DNA of 64,000 bases from Acetanaerobacterium elongatum. GTDB taxonomy: Bacteria; Bacillota; Clostridia; Oscillospirales; Ruminococcaceae. Shown here piece by piece: positions 8,987 through 18,378 of the stretch; the first letter of the stretch is position 1; the number at the start of each line of letters is the position of its first letter. The stretch lies in assembly GCF_900103835.1 (NCBI RefSeq), contig NZ_FNID01000019.1, positions 1 to 64,000 on the forward strand, given 5' to 3'. Both the position numbers and the translations under genes were made by a program. The notes under the pieces were generated by a model, which ran no database searches, was not told the DNA's origin, and saw nothing but the letters and a program-made list of their open reading frames with translations.

Positions 8987-9568
8987 ATGAGTTTAGTACC
9001 AATGGTCATAGAGCAAACCAATCGCGGCGAGCGCTCTTACGATATTTTTTCAAGGCTTTTAAACGATCGTATTGTAATGCTTTCTGATGAAGTAAATGAT
9101 ACAACCGCAAGCCTGATTGTGGCACAGCTGCTTTATCTTGAAGGGCAAGACCCGGATAAGGATATCAACTTTTACATTAACAGCCCCGGCGGCTCCATTA
9201 CTTCCGGTATGGCGATTTACGATACCATGCAGTATATTAAATGCGACGTTTCTACTATCTGCGTTGGTATGGCGGCCTCGATGGGCGCATTTCTGCTCTC
9301 ATCGGGTACTAAGGGCAAACGCTTTGCGTTGCCTAACAGTGAAATCATGATTCATCAGCCTTCCGGCGGTTCGCAGGGCCAAGCTACCGATATCAAGATT
9401 CATGTGGATAGAATTATCCGCATTAAGGAAAAACTGAATAGGCTTCTTTCGGAGCAGACCGGCCAACCCTTTGAGGTGGTTGAAAGGGATACCGAGCGCG
9501 ATAACTTTATGACTGCCGAAGAAGCCGTAAAATACGGTTTGGTTGATAAGGTTATAACTAGCAGATAG
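8987..9568 (+). CDS. clpP: ATP-dependent Clp protease proteolytic subunit
   Basis: 193-residue serine protease subunit that forms the double-heptamer chamber served by ClpX and ClpC. The catalytic triad is Ser98 ([10 protein letters not shown]), His123 (MIHQPSGG) and Asp172 ([10 protein letters not shown]). Start is 10 nt after GAAAGG. Expression unit: 134 nt after tig and closed by an intrinsic terminator. I looked for CtsR or CIRCE operators upstream and saw none. Confidence 0.97.
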   Translation: MSLVPMVIEQTNRGERSYDIFSRLLNDRIVMLSDEVNDTTASLIVAQLLYLEGQDPDKDINFYINSPGGSITSGMAIYDTMQYIKCDVSTICVGMAASMGAFLLSSGTKGKRFALPNSEIMIHQPSGGSQGQATDIKIHVDRIIRIKEKLNRLLSEQTGQPFEVVERDTERDNFMTAEEAVKYGLVDKVITSR

Positions 9569-9577
9569 CCGCGTCTT

Positions 9578-9611
9578 AAAAAAACGAAGCCTCCTTATGG
9601 CTTCGTTTTTC
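9578..9611 (+). terminator. Intrinsic terminator of clpP
   Basis: AAAACGAAGCC / GGCTTCGTTTT stem with a short loop and T-rich end, directly after clpP. Confidence 0.85.
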
Positions 9612-9645
9612 GCGCTTCTATTGTAAATTAGGCGAAAATGAATAT

Positions 9646-9676
9646 CTTGTCAGTTTTAGCTGTGTGTGACAAGAAT
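9646..9676 (+). promoter_or_regulatory. Inverted repeat over a possible clpX promoter
   Basis: CTTGTCA (9646-9652) and TGACAAG (9667-9673) form a perfect 7-bp inverted repeat 48 nt before clpX. TTGTCA with an 18-nt spacer to AAGAAT could be a weak promoter covered by the repeat. Whether it is an operator or an RNA stem cannot be told from sequence. Confidence 0.3.
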
Positions 9677-9723
9677 GTTGCCAAAAGAAATGCCGGCACG
9701 CAGCGGCGGAATGGAAGAACACT

Positions 9724-11034
9724 ATGCCAAAGGATGAAAACAAACCCATACGATGCTCGTTCTGCGGCAAGCAGCAAAGCGAAGTAGACCGCATTATCGC
9801 GGGCTCGGGGGTTTATATCTGCAATGAATGTGTGGAACTGTGCATGAGTATTCTCTCTGACAGCACACCGATGCCTTCCTCAAGGCTGAACAAACAGCGG
9901 GATGAATACTCCATTACTATCCCCACGCCTTCTGAGATGAAGGCCACGTTGGACGAATATGTTATTGGGCAGGAAAGGGCAAAGATAACTCTTTCGGTTG
10001 CGGTTTATAATCATTACAAGCGTATTTATTACCGCGGCAACAACGACGTAGAGCTGCAAAAAAGCAACGTCTTGCTGCTTGGGCCTACCGGCGTAGGCAA
10101 AACGATGCTGGCTCAAACCCTTGCCAAGATTCTTAACGTACCGTTTGCCATTGCCGACGCCACTACACTCACGGAGGCAGGCTATGTTGGCGAGGATGTT
10201 GAAAATATCCTTCTGCGTCTAATTCAGGCGGCTGACTATGATATTGAAAAGGCTGAGCGAGGCATTATCTATATCGATGAGATCGATAAGATTACCAGAA
10301 AATCTGAAAACACCTCCATTACCCGTGATGTAAGCGGGGAAGGAGTTCAGCAGGCATTGCTGAAGATCTTGGAAGGTACCTTATCCAATGTTCCCCCGCA
10401 GGGAGGGCGCAAGCACCCGCAACAGGAGTTTATTCAAATCAACACGGCTAATATTCTATTCATCTGTGGCGGCGCGTTTGACGGCATTGAAAAGCTGATT
10501 GAAAAACGTGTTGGCAGCGGTTCCTTAGGGTTTAACGCAAAGCTAAAGGAAAAGCGTGAGGATGTTGCAGCCGAGCTGATGGCTCAGGTTACCCCGCACG
10601 ACCTTGTAAAGTTCGGGCTGATTCCGGAACTGGTAGGTCGTCTGCCGGTAATTACTGTGCTACAAAATCTGGATGAGGATATGCTGGTAAGCATTCTAAA
10701 GGAGCCAAAGAATGCCCTGCTCAAGCAGTATATTAAGTTGTTTGAAATGGATGGGGTAAAGCTTGAATTTGAGGAAAGTGCTTTAAAGGCTATCGCGCAC
10801 AAAACCATAGAGCTTAAAACCGGTGCGCGTGGTTTGCGTTCGATTATAGAGAATGTACTTTCTGATATCATGTTTCAGGTGCCCAGCGATCATACGGTTG
10901 AAACTGTACGGATTACAGGGGAATGTATTACCGGAAGCGACAAACCGTTGCTGCTGAGAAACCCCGAAAAGCGGGCGGCAAACCTGCTGCTCACTACAAA
11001 ACGTACGAAACCCAGAAAGAGTTCAGTCAGCTAA
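9724..11034 (+). CDS. clpX: ClpX, ATP-dependent unfoldase of ClpXP
   Basis: 436-residue AAA+ unfoldase feeding substrates to ClpP. The N-terminal zinc-binding domain has Cys11, Cys14, Cys33 and Cys36 (CSFCGKQQ ... [10 protein letters not shown]). Walker A is GPTGVGKT (120-127), Walker [10 protein letters not shown], and the ClpP-contact loop is in GSGSLGFNA-type sequence ([12 protein letters not shown]; the usual IGF tripeptide is LGF here). Sensor motifs follow. GGAAG lies 6 nt before ATG. It is separated from clpP by a terminator and ends with its own terminator. Confidence 0.97.
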   Translation: MPKDENKPIRCSFCGKQQSEVDRIIAGSGVYICNECVELCMSILSDSTPMPSSRLNKQRDEYSITIPTPSEMKATLDEYVIGQERAKITLSVAVYNHYKRIYYRGNNDVELQKSNVLLLGPTGVGKTMLAQTLAKILNVPFAIADATTLTEAGYVGEDVENILLRLIQAADYDIEKAERGIIYIDEIDKITRKSENTSITRDVSGEGVQQALLKILEGTLSNVPPQGGRKHPQQEFIQINTANILFICGGAFDGIEKLIEKRVGSGSLGFNAKLKEKREDVAAELMAQVTPHDLVKFGLIPELVGRLPVITVLQNLDEDMLVSILKEPKNALLKQYIKLFEMDGVKLEFEESALKAIAHKTIELKTGARGLRSIIENVLSDIMFQVPSDHTVETVRITGECITGSDKPLLLRNPEKRAANLLLTTKRTKPRKSSVS

Positions 11035-11042
11035 AACCTGTT

Positions 11043-11072
11043 AAGCCAACACTGTTTTAGTGTTGGCTTTTC
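11043..11072 (+). terminator. Intrinsic terminator of clpX
   Basis: AAGCCAACACT / AGTGTTGGCTT stem followed by TTTCT. Confidence 0.85.
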
Positions 11073-11195
11073 TATAATATTATCATCCATATTTTATCAG
11101 TATTGGCATCTATCATAGAAACTAACCCAAAGATTATTATGCTGTAAAGCCGAAATGTGTTAATAATATTAATAGTATTTGTTGATATAAATTTG

Positions 11196-11224
11196 TTGAA
11201 ATAAAGCGCTTTTTTTTATATAAT
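11196..11224 (+). promoter_or_regulatory. Sigma-A promoter of lon
   Basis: TTGAAA (11196-11201), 17-nt spacer, TATAAT (11219-11224). The leader of about 90 nt contains a small hairpin CTCGG-N6-CCGAG (11292-11307) just before the ribosome binding site GGAGGG (11311-11316). No CIRCE or CtsR box is evident. Confidence 0.75.
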
Positions 11225-11323
11225 GGGTTAAGAATTGCAAATGTAAATCTCGGTTAAGACACAATAAATTATTAGTATATGAGAACAGAAACTCGGGATA
11301 AACCGAGCTTGGAGGGAACCTAT

Positions 11324-13759
11324 ATGGAGGAACAGACCGTACAAAACCGAGCTGCAAAGCTCCCTATGCTGGCATTAAGGGGCTTGGTCGTGTATCCAAA
11401 CATGGTTCTGCATTTTGATGTTGGCAGAAAAAAATCAGTCCTTGCGCTAAATGAAGCGATGGGTAGCAACCAGCTGATTTTTCTTGTAGCCCAGAAGGAC
11501 ATCCGCGAGGATGAGCCGAAGGATTATGATTTATATACCGTTGGTGTTGTGGCTGAGGTACGTCAGATTCTGAAGATGCCCGGTGACAGCTTAAGGGTAC
11601 TGGTGGAAGGACTTTATCGCGCCAGACTGCTGGACATCTTGCAGGAAAACCCGTTTATGACCGCTTCGGTAGAAGAGATGCCGTTAAAGGCAATACATAC
11701 CAAGGCTCAGCGGGATACGGCCGAAGCGCTGGTGAGAACCATAAAGGATCTGTTTGAGGAATACGCCTATCTTACCCCGCAGATGCCCAAGGACTACATG
11801 CTTAATGTAATGGCAAGCGACGATCCGGGCTATCTCTGCGAGTATATTGCCGGCAACCTGATGCTCAAAACACAGGATAAGCAGAGCATTCTTGAAGAAA
11901 GCAGCCCGATTAAGCGGCTGGAGCTCTTGGTAAAAATACTGGAGAACGAGAACAGCGTTCTTTCGATTGAAAAAGACCTTTACGACAAGGTGAAGCAGCA
12001 GGTTGATAAAAACCAGCGGGAGTACTTCCTGCGCGAGCAAATGAAGGTAATCTCCAGCGAACTGGGCGAAGGGGAAAATCTTCAGGATGAAGCCATGGAG
12101 TATTTTTCCCGCATAGAAAAGCTGCATCTGTCTAAGGGCACCGAAGAAAAGCTGATGAAAGAGGCAGAGCGGCTGTTTAAAATGCCGTTTAACTCTCAGG
12201 AAGCCACCGTTATCAGAACCTACTTGGATACCTGCCTTGACCTGCCTTGGAATAAGGTGACCAAAGATAAGATAGATATAGAAAAAGCTAAAAAGCTTCT
12301 GGATAAGGATCACTACGGGCTTACCCGTGTAAAGGAACGTATCCTTGAAATCCTGGCTGTACGCAAGCTTGCTCCTGAAATTAAGGGACAGATTATCTGC
12401 CTGGTAGGTCCTCCGGGTGTGGGTAAAACATCTATTGCACGCTCGGTTGCGGCGGCGCTTGGCAGAAAGTACGCCAGAATCTCTCTTGGCGGTGTTAGAG
12501 ATGAATCTGACATTCGCGGGCACAGAAAAACCTATATCGGTGCAATGCCCGGTAGAATTATCGATGCAGTGATTAAAGCAGGCAGCAAGAATGCCATGAT
12601 CCTGCTGGATGAGGTTGATAAGCTCGGGCACGACTTCCGCGGTGACCCTGCATCGGCGCTGCTTGAGGTTCTGGATGCAGAGCAGAACAAAACCTTCAGG
12701 GATCATTACATAGAGCTGGAGTTTGATATCAGCGACATTTTGTTTATTACTACCGCAAACAACCTCGGAGATATTCCCGAACCGCTCCTTGACCGTATGG
12801 AGATCATTGATCTTTCAAGCTACACCCGTGAGGAGAAGTTCCATATTGCCAAGAATCACCTTGTAGTAAAGCAAGTAAAGCGAAATGGCCTTACAGCTAA
12901 ACAGGTGAAGATTTCAGACTCTGCCATCTATGCGTTGATTGATTATTATACCCGTGAGGCCGGTGTGCGCAAGCTGGAACGCGCGATAGCCGCACTCTGT
13001 CGCAAGGCCGCAAAAAAGATTGTTGAAAACAATGAGTCTAAAATAGTCTTTACCGATGCCAATATCACCGAATACCTTGGCGTTCATAAGTATCGCCCCG
13101 ACAGTATGCTGAAAAAGAATGAGGTTGGCGTTGTAACCGGCCTAGCATGGACGAGTGTCGGTGGCGAAATCATGATGATTGAAGTGAATGTCGTAAAAGG
13201 AAATGGGAAGATACAGCTAACAGGTTCACTTGGCGATGTAATGAAGGAGTCGGCCAATATTGCCATCAGCTATATCCGCAGCAAGGCCGAAAAGCTGAAG
13301 ATTGACCCTGACTTCTATAAAGACTGCGATATTCACATTCATGCGCCGGAAGGAGCCGTTCCCAAAGATGGGCCGTCTGCAGGCGTTACCATGACTACGG
13401 CACTTGTATCCGCACTAACAGGTGTACCGGTTCGCCGTGAGGTTGCCATGACAGGCGAGATTACATTGCGCGGCAGGGTACTGCCGATCGGCGGGCTAAA
13501 AGAAAAAACGATGGCGGCTTATCGTGCAGGTGTTAAAACCGTCATTGTACCAGAGGAAAACAAGCCGGATATTGAAGAGATTGATGAAACGGTTAAAAAG
13601 AACCTGAACTTTGTGTTTGCAGACGACGCGGATACTGTTTTAAAAACTGCTTTGCTGTTTGCCACAGAGCCGGATCAATTACTCAAGGAGCCTCTTATAC
13701 ATAGCGGTGTAGACAGAAACATTAAGCCTGCGCTGGATACCGCCGTGATAACACAATAA
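11324..13759 (+). CDS. lon: Lon ATP-dependent protease
   Basis: 811-residue LonA-type protease degrading damaged and regulatory proteins. N-terminal LON substrate-binding domain ([22 protein letters not shown]), a coiled region, AAA+ domain with GPPGVGKTS and LLDEVDKLG, and the C-terminal protease domain with the Ser-Lys dyad (catalytic Ser in [11 protein letters not shown]; Lys in [16 protein letters not shown]). ATG 11324 follows GGAGGG with 7-nt spacing; an in-frame upstream ATG at 11279 lacks a site. A perfect 9-bp hairpin starts at its stop codon. It has its own promoter. Confidence 0.97.
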   Translation: MEEQTVQNRAAKLPMLALRGLVVYPNMVLHFDVGRKKSVLALNEAMGSNQLIFLVAQKDIREDEPKDYDLYTVGVVAEVRQILKMPGDSLRVLVEGLYRARLLDILQENPFMTASVEEMPLKAIHTKAQRDTAEALVRTIKDLFEEYAYLTPQMPKDYMLNVMASDDPGYLCEYIAGNLMLKTQDKQSILEESSPIKRLELLVKILENENSVLSIEKDLYDKVKQQVDKNQREYFLREQMKVISSELGEGENLQDEAMEYFSRIEKLHLSKGTEEKLMKEAERLFKMPFNSQEATVIRTYLDTCLDLPWNKVTKDKIDIEKAKKLLDKDHYGLTRVKERILEILAVRKLAPEIKGQIICLVGPPGVGKTSIARSVAAALGRKYARISLGGVRDESDIRGHRKTYIGAMPGRIIDAVIKAGSKNAMILLDEVDKLGHDFRGDPASALLEVLDAEQNKTFRDHYIELEFDISDILFITTANNLGDIPEPLLDRMEIIDLSSYTREEKFHIAKNHLVVKQVKRNGLTAKQVKISDSAIYALIDYYTREAGVRKLERAIAALCRKAAKKIVENNESKIVFTDANITEYLGVHKYRPDSMLKKNEVGVVTGLAWTSVGGEIMMIEVNVVKGNGKIQLTGSLGDVMKESANIAISYIRSKAEKLKIDPDFYKDCDIHIHAPEGAVPKDGPSAGVTMTTALVSALTGVPVRREVAMTGEITLRGRVLPIGGLKEKTMAAYRAGVKTVIVPEENKPDIEEIDETVKKNLNFVFADDADTVLKTALLFATEPDQLLKEPLIHSGVDRNIKPALDTAVITQ

Positions 13760-13781
13760 AAGTAACGCATTTATTGTGTTT
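13751..13781 (+). terminator. Hairpin overlapping the lon stop codon
   Basis: ACACAATAA (13751-13759, containing the stop TAA) and TTATTGTGT (13771-13779) form a perfect 9-bp stem followed by TTTGACATTT. It is A/T-rich with a poor T tract, so it may be a weak terminator or an RNA-stabilising stem between lon and engB. Confidence 0.4.
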
Positions 13782-13809
13782 GACATTTAATTTTGAATAG
13801 GAGTATCCA

Positions 13810-14403
13810 ATGAACTTTAACAACGCTGTTTTTGAGGCTTCCTATGGCCTGTTTTCGCAGCTGCCTGAAACGGCTCAGCTGGAAATAGCAATTTCGGGCC
13901 GCTCCAATGTGGGAAAGTCTTCACTGATTAACAAGCTTTTAAACCGTAAATCGCTCGCAAGGGTTAGCTCCATGCCGGGTAAAACGGCTACCATCAATTT
14001 CTATAGGCTCTCGAATAACGTTCGGCTGGTAGATTTGCCCGGCTATGGCTATGCCAAGGTTGCCAAGGGTGAAAAACAGCGGTGGAACGAACTCATTGGC
14101 GGCTATTTTGAGCAGGGAAGAAACCTTGTACTGGTTTTACAGCTTATTGATATGCGTCACGAGCCTTCAAAAGAAGACCTGAATATGATCGAAACGCTGG
14201 TTGAGAATGAGCTGCCCTTTATAGTGGTGCTAACAAAGAGCGATAAGCTCAACAGCACTGAGCGCAAAGAACGCCTCAGCGGTTTAGCTCACGAGATTCC
14301 CTATGCCGAGCAGATTACCATGCTGCCCTTTTCATCTGTTACAGGGGAAGGTGTGCAGGAACTGCGCGGAATAATCGAAGACGTTACAAGCGAACAGGAG
14401 TAA
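13810..14403 (+). CDS. engB: YihA/EngB (YsxC) family ribosome biogenesis GTPase
   Basis: 197-residue single-domain GTPase involved in assembly of the large ribosomal subunit. G1 GRSNVGKSS (30-38), G3 LVDLPGYGYAKV, G4 VLTKSDK and the G5-like FSSVTGEG are all present. AGGAG lies 6 nt before ATG. Its position right after lon is widely conserved in Firmicutes. A strong intrinsic terminator closes the lon-engB unit. Confidence 0.95.
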   Translation: MNFNNAVFEASYGLFSQLPETAQLEIAISGRSNVGKSSLINKLLNRKSLARVSSMPGKTATINFYRLSNNVRLVDLPGYGYAKVAKGEKQRWNELIGGYFEQGRNLVLVLQLIDMRHEPSKEDLNMIETLVENELPFIVVLTKSDKLNSTERKERLSGLAHEIPYAEQITMLPFSSVTGEGVQELRGIIEDVTSEQE

Positions 14404-14412
14404 TTCAATAAG

Positions 14413-14459
14413 TGAACAATCAACCGTTTTGCAGGCAGCAAGGCGGTTGATTGTTTTGC
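14413..14459 (+). terminator. Intrinsic terminator of engB
   Basis: CAATCAACCG / CGGTTGATTG, a 10-bp stem, followed by TTTTGCT. Confidence 0.85.
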
Positions 14460-14499
14460 TCAAAAAGCCCCATTTTAAATGATTATGACCAGTTTCTCA

Positions 14500-14528
14500 T
14501 TTACTTTCATAATTCAATGTGTTAAAAT
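14500..14528 (+). promoter_or_regulatory. Promoter of the yerC-like gene
   Basis: TTTACT (14500-14505), 17-nt spacer, TAAAAT (14523-14528) with an upstream TGT (extended -10). Confidence 0.6.
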
Positions 14529-14612
14529 TAACCCTAGAGGAAACTAATATTTATATAGATTTAATCCTTACATTCAAATTAACGACGTAATCTGAAAGGA
14601 ATGGTAAACACG

Positions 14613-14909
14613 ATGAACAACAAGCTAAAGGACCCTAATATTGAATATCTGTTTAAAGCGATTTTAGCGTTGGAAACGCTGGAGGAAAGCTATAATTTTT
14701 TTGAGGATTTATGTACTGTTCCCGAGCTGAAGGCATTATCACAACGGCTGCAGGTAGCTAAAATGCTGAGCGAACATCACGTATACAGTGATATTGTCAA
14801 CGAAACCGGAGCCAGCACCGCTACTATCAGCCGTGTTAATCGTTCCTTAAACTATGGCTGTGACGGGTACAGCATCATCTTTAAAAGGCTGAGTGAAGCC
14901 GAGAAATGA
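14613..14909 (+). CDS. YerC/YecD-type Trp-repressor-family regulator
   Basis: 98-residue DNA-binding protein of the TrpR superfamily (TIGR02531-like). The pattern LEESYNFFEDLCTVPELKALSQRLQVAKML followed by the helix-turn-helix YSDIVNETGASTATISRVNRSL is characteristic. Its target is unknown. The start ATG 14613 is 13 nt after GAAAGG; the ATG at 14601 almost touches the site and is not credible. It overlaps the following methyltransferase by 4 nt (ATGA), so the two are translationally coupled. Confidence 0.85.
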   Translation: MNNKLKDPNIEYLFKAILALETLEESYNFFEDLCTVPELKALSQRLQVAKMLSEHHVYSDIVNETGASTATISRVNRSLNYGCDGYSIIFKRLSEAEK

Positions 14910-15652
14910 GCTCCTATAACGCATTTGCAAAGTATTACGATACCCTTACACAGAATGTAGATTATCCGGCTCGTGCGGATTATTTTAATAAACTGATACA
15001 AAAATTCGGCAACGGCGGTAAGCTGTTGCTTGATTTGGCATGCGGTACCGGCAGTCTCTCAAGGGAGTTTGCGAAAAAGGGGTATGATGTCATCGGCATT
15101 GACAGTTCATACGAGATGCTGGGCTGTGCAATGGGAAACACTTCGCCGGAATTGGGGATACAATATATCCGCCAGACGATGCAAGGCTTAGACCTTTACG
15201 GCACAATAGATGCCTGCGTCTGCGCACTGGACAGCATTAACCACATTACCGCGAAGAATGTGCTTCAAAAAGGATTTTCACGAGTTTCGTTGTTTTTAGA
15301 TCCTGAGGGTGTTTTCATCTTTGATGTGAACACACTATATAAGCAACAGGTTATTCTTGCCAACAATACGTTTGTTTATGATTACGAAAATGTCTACTGT
15401 GTTTGGCAGAATACCTTTTCGCCTGAAAGCGCCACTACGCGTATAGAGCTTGACTTTTTTGAGTATGATACGGAAAGCGGCGCCTATTACAGGCAGGAGG
15501 AAGCCTTTGAAGAACGGGCCTATTCGCATGAAGAGCTTGCAGAAATGCTTGATAATGCAGGCTTAAGAATTATGGCCTGCTTTGAAGGGGATACCATGGA
15601 TTCTGTAAAGGATAATACCCAAAGAGCGGTGTATATTACGAAAAAGAAATAG
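14906..15652 (+). CDS. Class I SAM-dependent methyltransferase
   Basis: 248-residue Rossmann-fold methyltransferase. Motif I is LLLDLACGTGSLSREFAKKG (about 41-60), followed by the acidic post-I residue in VIGIDSSYEML and motif III-like GTIDACVCALDSINH. The substrate cannot be named; the N-terminus SSYNAFAKYYDTLTQNVDY is common to a family of uncharacterised Firmicute methyltransferases. It starts inside the end of the yerC-like gene (ATGA overlap) and is followed 17 nt later by hslO, so the three genes are likely one transcript. Confidence 0.85.
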   Translation: MSSYNAFAKYYDTLTQNVDYPARADYFNKLIQKFGNGGKLLLDLACGTGSLSREFAKKGYDVIGIDSSYEMLGCAMGNTSPELGIQYIRQTMQGLDLYGTIDACVCALDSINHITAKNVLQKGFSRVSLFLDPEGVFIFDVNTLYKQQVILANNTFVYDYENVYCVWQNTFSPESATTRIELDFFEYDTESGAYYRQEEAFEERAYSHEELAEMLDNAGLRIMACFEGDTMDSVKDNTQRAVYITKKK

Positions 15653-15669
15653 CTTATTGGAGATACCAT

Positions 15670-16545
15670 ATGGGAAAGATAATTAGGGCTATCGCGGAAG
15701 ACGGCAGCGTGATGGTTTGTGCAATTGATTCAACCGATATTATAAACAAGGCTGAGCAGATACACCAAACCTCTGCTGTAATAACGGCAGCGCTTGGACG
15801 ACTGCTGACAGCGGCATCGATGATGGGTGCGATGTTAAAGGGTGAACAGGATTCTCTTACGCTTCGTGTGGCCGGTGACGGCCCCGCCGGTTCAGTGATT
15901 GCGGTTTCCGACAGCAAAGGCAATGTACGAGGCTATGTAGGAAACTCCGTTGTAGAGATTCCGTTGAACAACAAAGGGAAACTGGATGTTGCCGGTGCCG
16001 TGGGCAGTAATGGTACCCTTTATGTCATAAAGGATATCGGACTAAAAGAGCCCTATGTTGGACAGGTTCCGATTATATCCGGCGAAATTGCAGAGGATAT
16101 TACCAACTACTTTGCTGTGAGTGAGCAGACGCCTACTGTCTGCGCCCTAGGCGTTCTAGTCAATCCAGATCTGACCGTAAAATCGGCCGGGGGCTTTATT
16201 GCGCAGCTGTTGCCCGGTGCGGATGATGAGTCAATTACCAAGCTTGAAAACAACATCAATAAAATAGATGCTGTTACAAAAATGATTGCGGACGGTAAAA
16301 CTCCAGAAGACATCAGCGAAATTGTGCTTGCAGGCTTTAATCCGCAGATACTTGATATTATGGAAGTTGACTATATCTGCCGCTGCAGTAAAGAAAAATA
16401 TAAAAAAGCTCTCGCTGCCATCGGGCGCGAAGAGCTAAACGATATCATTGAGAAAGAAAAACAGGCTGAAGTGGTATGCCACTTTTGCAATAAGCGTTAT
16501 CAATTCAATGAGCTTGAGCTTCAAAATATCCTGAATGGTGAATAA
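15670..16545 (+). CDS. hslO: Hsp33 redox-regulated chaperone
   Basis: 291-residue chaperone activated by oxidative stress. The C-terminal zinc redox switch is intact: CxC (YICRCSKEKY) and CxxC (VCHFCNKRY) four-cysteine motif. The N-terminal domain has AALGRLLTAASMMGAMLKGEQDSLTLR and GDGPAG, matching the family, and the length is standard. GGAG lies 7 nt before ATG. Third gene of the yerC-like unit; the strong tRNA-Val promoter begins only 8 nt after its stop. Confidence 0.95.
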   Translation: MGKIIRAIAEDGSVMVCAIDSTDIINKAEQIHQTSAVITAALGRLLTAASMMGAMLKGEQDSLTLRVAGDGPAGSVIAVSDSKGNVRGYVGNSVVEIPLNNKGKLDVAGAVGSNGTLYVIKDIGLKEPYVGQVPIISGEIAEDITNYFAVSEQTPTVCALGVLVNPDLTVKSAGGFIAQLLPGADDESITKLENNINKIDAVTKMIADGKTPEDISEIVLAGFNPQILDIMEVDYICRCSKEKYKKALAAIGREELNDIIEKEKQAEVVCHFCNKRYQFNELELQNILNGE

Positions 16546-16553
16546 AAAAAGTA

Positions 16554-16582
16554 TTGACAGTTAAGCTATGAACCTGTATAAT
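16554..16582 (+). promoter_or_regulatory. Consensus promoter of tRNA-Val
   Basis: TTGACA (16554-16559), 17-nt spacer, TATAAT (16577-16582): a perfect sigma-A promoter, as expected for a stable RNA gene. Confidence 0.85.
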
Positions 16583-16609
16583 AAACTATGTTGTCTGCAA
16601 CATTGGTTT

Positions 16610-16685
16610 GGGAGCATAGCTCAGCTGGGAGAGCATCTGCCTTACAAGCAGAGGGTCATAGGTTCGATCCCTATTGTTCCCACCA
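16610..16685 (+). tRNA. tRNA-Val (anticodon TAC)
   Basis: 76-nt cloverleaf with encoded CCA. Acceptor GGGAGCA/TGTTCCC; anticodon stem TCTGC/GCAGA with loop CTTACAA, anticodon TAC. T arm carries GGTTCGATCC. Identical over its full length to the tRNA-Val at 39462-39537. It has its own promoter and terminator. Confidence 0.97.
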
Positions 16686-16687
16686 TA

Positions 16688-16718
16688 TTACCCGAGGGTA
16701 AAACCTTCGGGTTTTGTT
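16688..16718 (+). terminator. Intrinsic terminator of tRNA-Val
   Basis: CCCGAGG/CCTTCGGG stem with loop GTAAAA, followed by TTTTG and TTTTTG. Confidence 0.8.
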
Positions 16719-16772
16719 TTTGTATAAAGAAAACTGGCAAAGCATATAACACTTTACCAGAAGCGATATTAC

Positions 16773-17051
16773 CTATATTTTTTCGTTATAAATGTAACTA
16801 AGCACCTCATGCACCCGAACCCATTCTTCGTGGTTAAGCGAATAATAGCGCCAGAGGCCGGATTTACGGCAAACAACCAAGTTAAGCTCCTGCAAAACCT
16901 TCATATGGTGAGAAAGGGTAGGCTGAGTGATATCAAGTTCCTTAAGAATATCGTTTGCGCATTTCTCGCCGTAAGAAAGAATATCAATAATTTTCAGCCG
17001 GTTAGGGTCGGAAAGCGCCTTCAGGGTGGCTCCCAGAACTTTATATGGCAT
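16773..17051 (-). CDS. ArsR/SmtB family transcriptional regulator
   Basis: 92-residue winged-helix repressor. LKALSDPNRLKIIDILSYGEKCANDILKEL and the recognition helix ITQPTLSHHMKVLQELNLV are typical, with the wing VCRKSGLWRYYSLN. Only one cysteine sits where ArsR sensors usually carry CxC (EKCAND), so the inducer may not be arsenic or cadmium. ATG 17051 follows AAGGTG; the upstream in-frame ATG at 17087 has no site. No obvious efflux gene is adjacent, so its regulon is unclear; a palindrome at its own start site suggests autoregulation. Confidence 0.85.
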   Translation of the reverse strand: MPYKVLGATLKALSDPNRLKIIDILSYGEKCANDILKELDITQPTLSHHMKVLQELNLVVCRKSGLWRYYSLNHEEWVRVHEVLSYIYNEKI

Positions 17052-17088
17052 AAGAATGTCACCTTCAGTAATATTAAGGATATGCATT

Positions 17089-17128
17089 GATTATAATCTA
17101 TACTATACCCAACCAACAATATTGTCAA
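17089..17128 (-). promoter_or_regulatory. Promoter and palindromic operator of the ArsR gene
   Basis: On the minus strand TTGACA (17128-17123), 17-nt spacer, TAGTAT (17105-17100). The perfect palindrome GATTATAATC (17089-17098), extended imperfectly to 16 bp, covers the expected transcription start, where an ArsR dimer could repress. The operator role is inference. Confidence 0.55.
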
Positions 17129-17160
17129 GAACTGCTAAGCCTTTAGTGCCATGTGAAATG

Positions 17161-18153
17161 TTAGTCGTCCTTTTTATTTCTTGGCTTAATCTTGGCAAGC
17201 GGTGATTTCTGCGCTGCGGCCTCTAACTGCTCGTTGGAGATATGCGTATAAATCTCGGTGGTGCCAAGGTTTGCATGCCCCAGAATTTCTTTAAGCATTC
17301 TAATATCAACATGACCATATTGGTACATCAGTGTGGCGGCCGTATGACGAAGCTTATGTACGGAATAGCCCTTATGATCAAGCCCGACTGCCTTCAGTTG
17401 GTTTTCCACTATCTGCTGAACACGGCGGCGGCTGATACGCTTACCGTTGCGGGACAAAAATAAAGCGTTTTTATCGGTTACATCATTTGGTCGTAACTTT
17501 TTATAGGCTTCAATAGAGGCTATGCAGGCATCGTTTAGATAAACAATACGTTCCTTATTGCCTTTACCTAATAGTCTGAGTTGATTGTTCCGTATATCCG
17601 TCAGGTTAATTCCTACAAGCTCCGAAAGACGCATACCGCAGTTTAAAAATAAGGTAATCATGCAATAGTCACGCTCTTTATAGTCGCCATCTTCAGTCTC
17701 TGCACTGGCTAACAGCTCAATACTGTTTTCAAGGGTTAGATACTTTGGAATACTCTTTTTTAAACTGGGAACCTCAAGCTCACGAACAGGGTTTTCATCC
17801 AATAAGTGCGCTTTTACTGTCAGGTAATTAAAGAAACCACGAATGCTGGATACCTTTCTGGCACGAGTAGCACTGTTATTCGAACGATCGCTGGCAGTAA
17901 AATGCAGAAATTCATAGACGTCTGAAAGCGTGATCGTCGATATCAGCGCCATATCTACATCACGGATGGAAATCTCTTCAAATGAAAGGGAAGGGGGAAC
18001 CAAATTTTTTGCGCGTTTTATGTATCGAAAAAAGGTACGTAAATCAATGTAATAACCTTCAACGGTTCGCGGCGAACGTCCTTTGATGGTCTCCATATAA
18101 AATAAAAAATCCCGTACCGGAACCGGGCAATCCGATAAAATAGCATTGTTCAT
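17161..18153 (-). CDS. Tyrosine recombinase, XerC-like
   Basis: 330-residue phage-integrase-family recombinase. N-terminal SAM-like DNA-binding domain (residues 10-110) and a complete catalytic set: Arg175 (GMRLSEL), Lys197 (GKGNKER), His266 and Arg269 (HKLRH), His293 (LGHANLG), Tyr302 (TEIYTH). The length, slightly above 300, and the lack of phage genes favour a chromosomal XerC-type resolvase over a mobile integrase. It lies 1.2 kb from a XerD-like gene, with a DUF624 gene between. The GXGNKER lysine missing in that neighbour is present here. Confidence 0.88.
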   Translation of the reverse strand: MNNAILSDCPVPVRDFLFYMETIKGRSPRTVEGYYIDLRTFFRYIKRAKNLVPPSLSFEEISIRDVDMALISTITLSDVYEFLHFTASDRSNNSATRARKVSSIRGFFNYLTVKAHLLDENPVRELEVPSLKKSIPKYLTLENSIELLASAETEDGDYKERDYCMITLFLNCGMRLSELVGINLTDIRNNQLRLLGKGNKERIVYLNDACIASIEAYKKLRPNDVTDKNALFLSRNGKRISRRRVQQIVENQLKAVGLDHKGYSVHKLRHTAATLMYQYGHVDIRMLKEILGHANLGTTEIYTHISNEQLEAAAQKSPLAKIKPRNKKDD

Positions 18154-18262
18154 AATAAACTCCGAATATTATAGTCTAAAAACTTTGTTTATATCCATTA
18201 TACACCTGTTTGAGTTTTATTGGCAAGATTGGTATTGCTGCTATTGGAACTTGGTTTGATTG

Positions 18263-18319
18263 CCCCCTTAATTTCGCTAAATTTTTATTTAGTGAAATAC
18301 GCTGTAAAAAGTTAGGGGG
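18263..18319. repeat. Nested inverted repeat in the integrase upstream region
   Basis: The 280-nt gap between the recombinase and the DUF624 gene contains ATTTCGCTAAAT and ATTTAGTGAAAT (18271-18298, one mismatch, G-T in RNA) around TTTT, enclosed by CCCCCT (18263-18268) and AGGGGG (18314-18319). The core TTTCGCTAAA recurs in an inverted repeat at 35981-36002. Role unknown. Confidence 0.4.
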
Positions 18320-18378
18320 TTGTAGACATTAGTCCACATAGCATTCCCTTTCCATCGAACGCTTTCCTTAACTTATAA

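Noticed and set aside
8854-11323. CtsR or CIRCE operators at clpP, clpX or lon
   Set aside because: I looked for GGTCAAA repeats and the TTAGCACTC-N9-GAGTGCTAA element and saw neither.
11684-12706. 340-codon open frame antisense to lon
   Set aside because: It mirrors the lon codons on the other strand, has no family motifs, and lon is clearly real.
16568-16801. Short plus-strand frame across tRNA-Val, and similar minus-strand frames across 39099-39559
   Set aside because: They read through folded tRNAs; tRNA genes explain the sequence.
16610-18153. tRNA-Val plus a nearby tyrosine recombinase as a genomic-island attachment site
   Set aside because: No duplicated tRNA 3' end nearby, no cargo or phage genes, and the recombinase looks like a chromosomal Xer protein.
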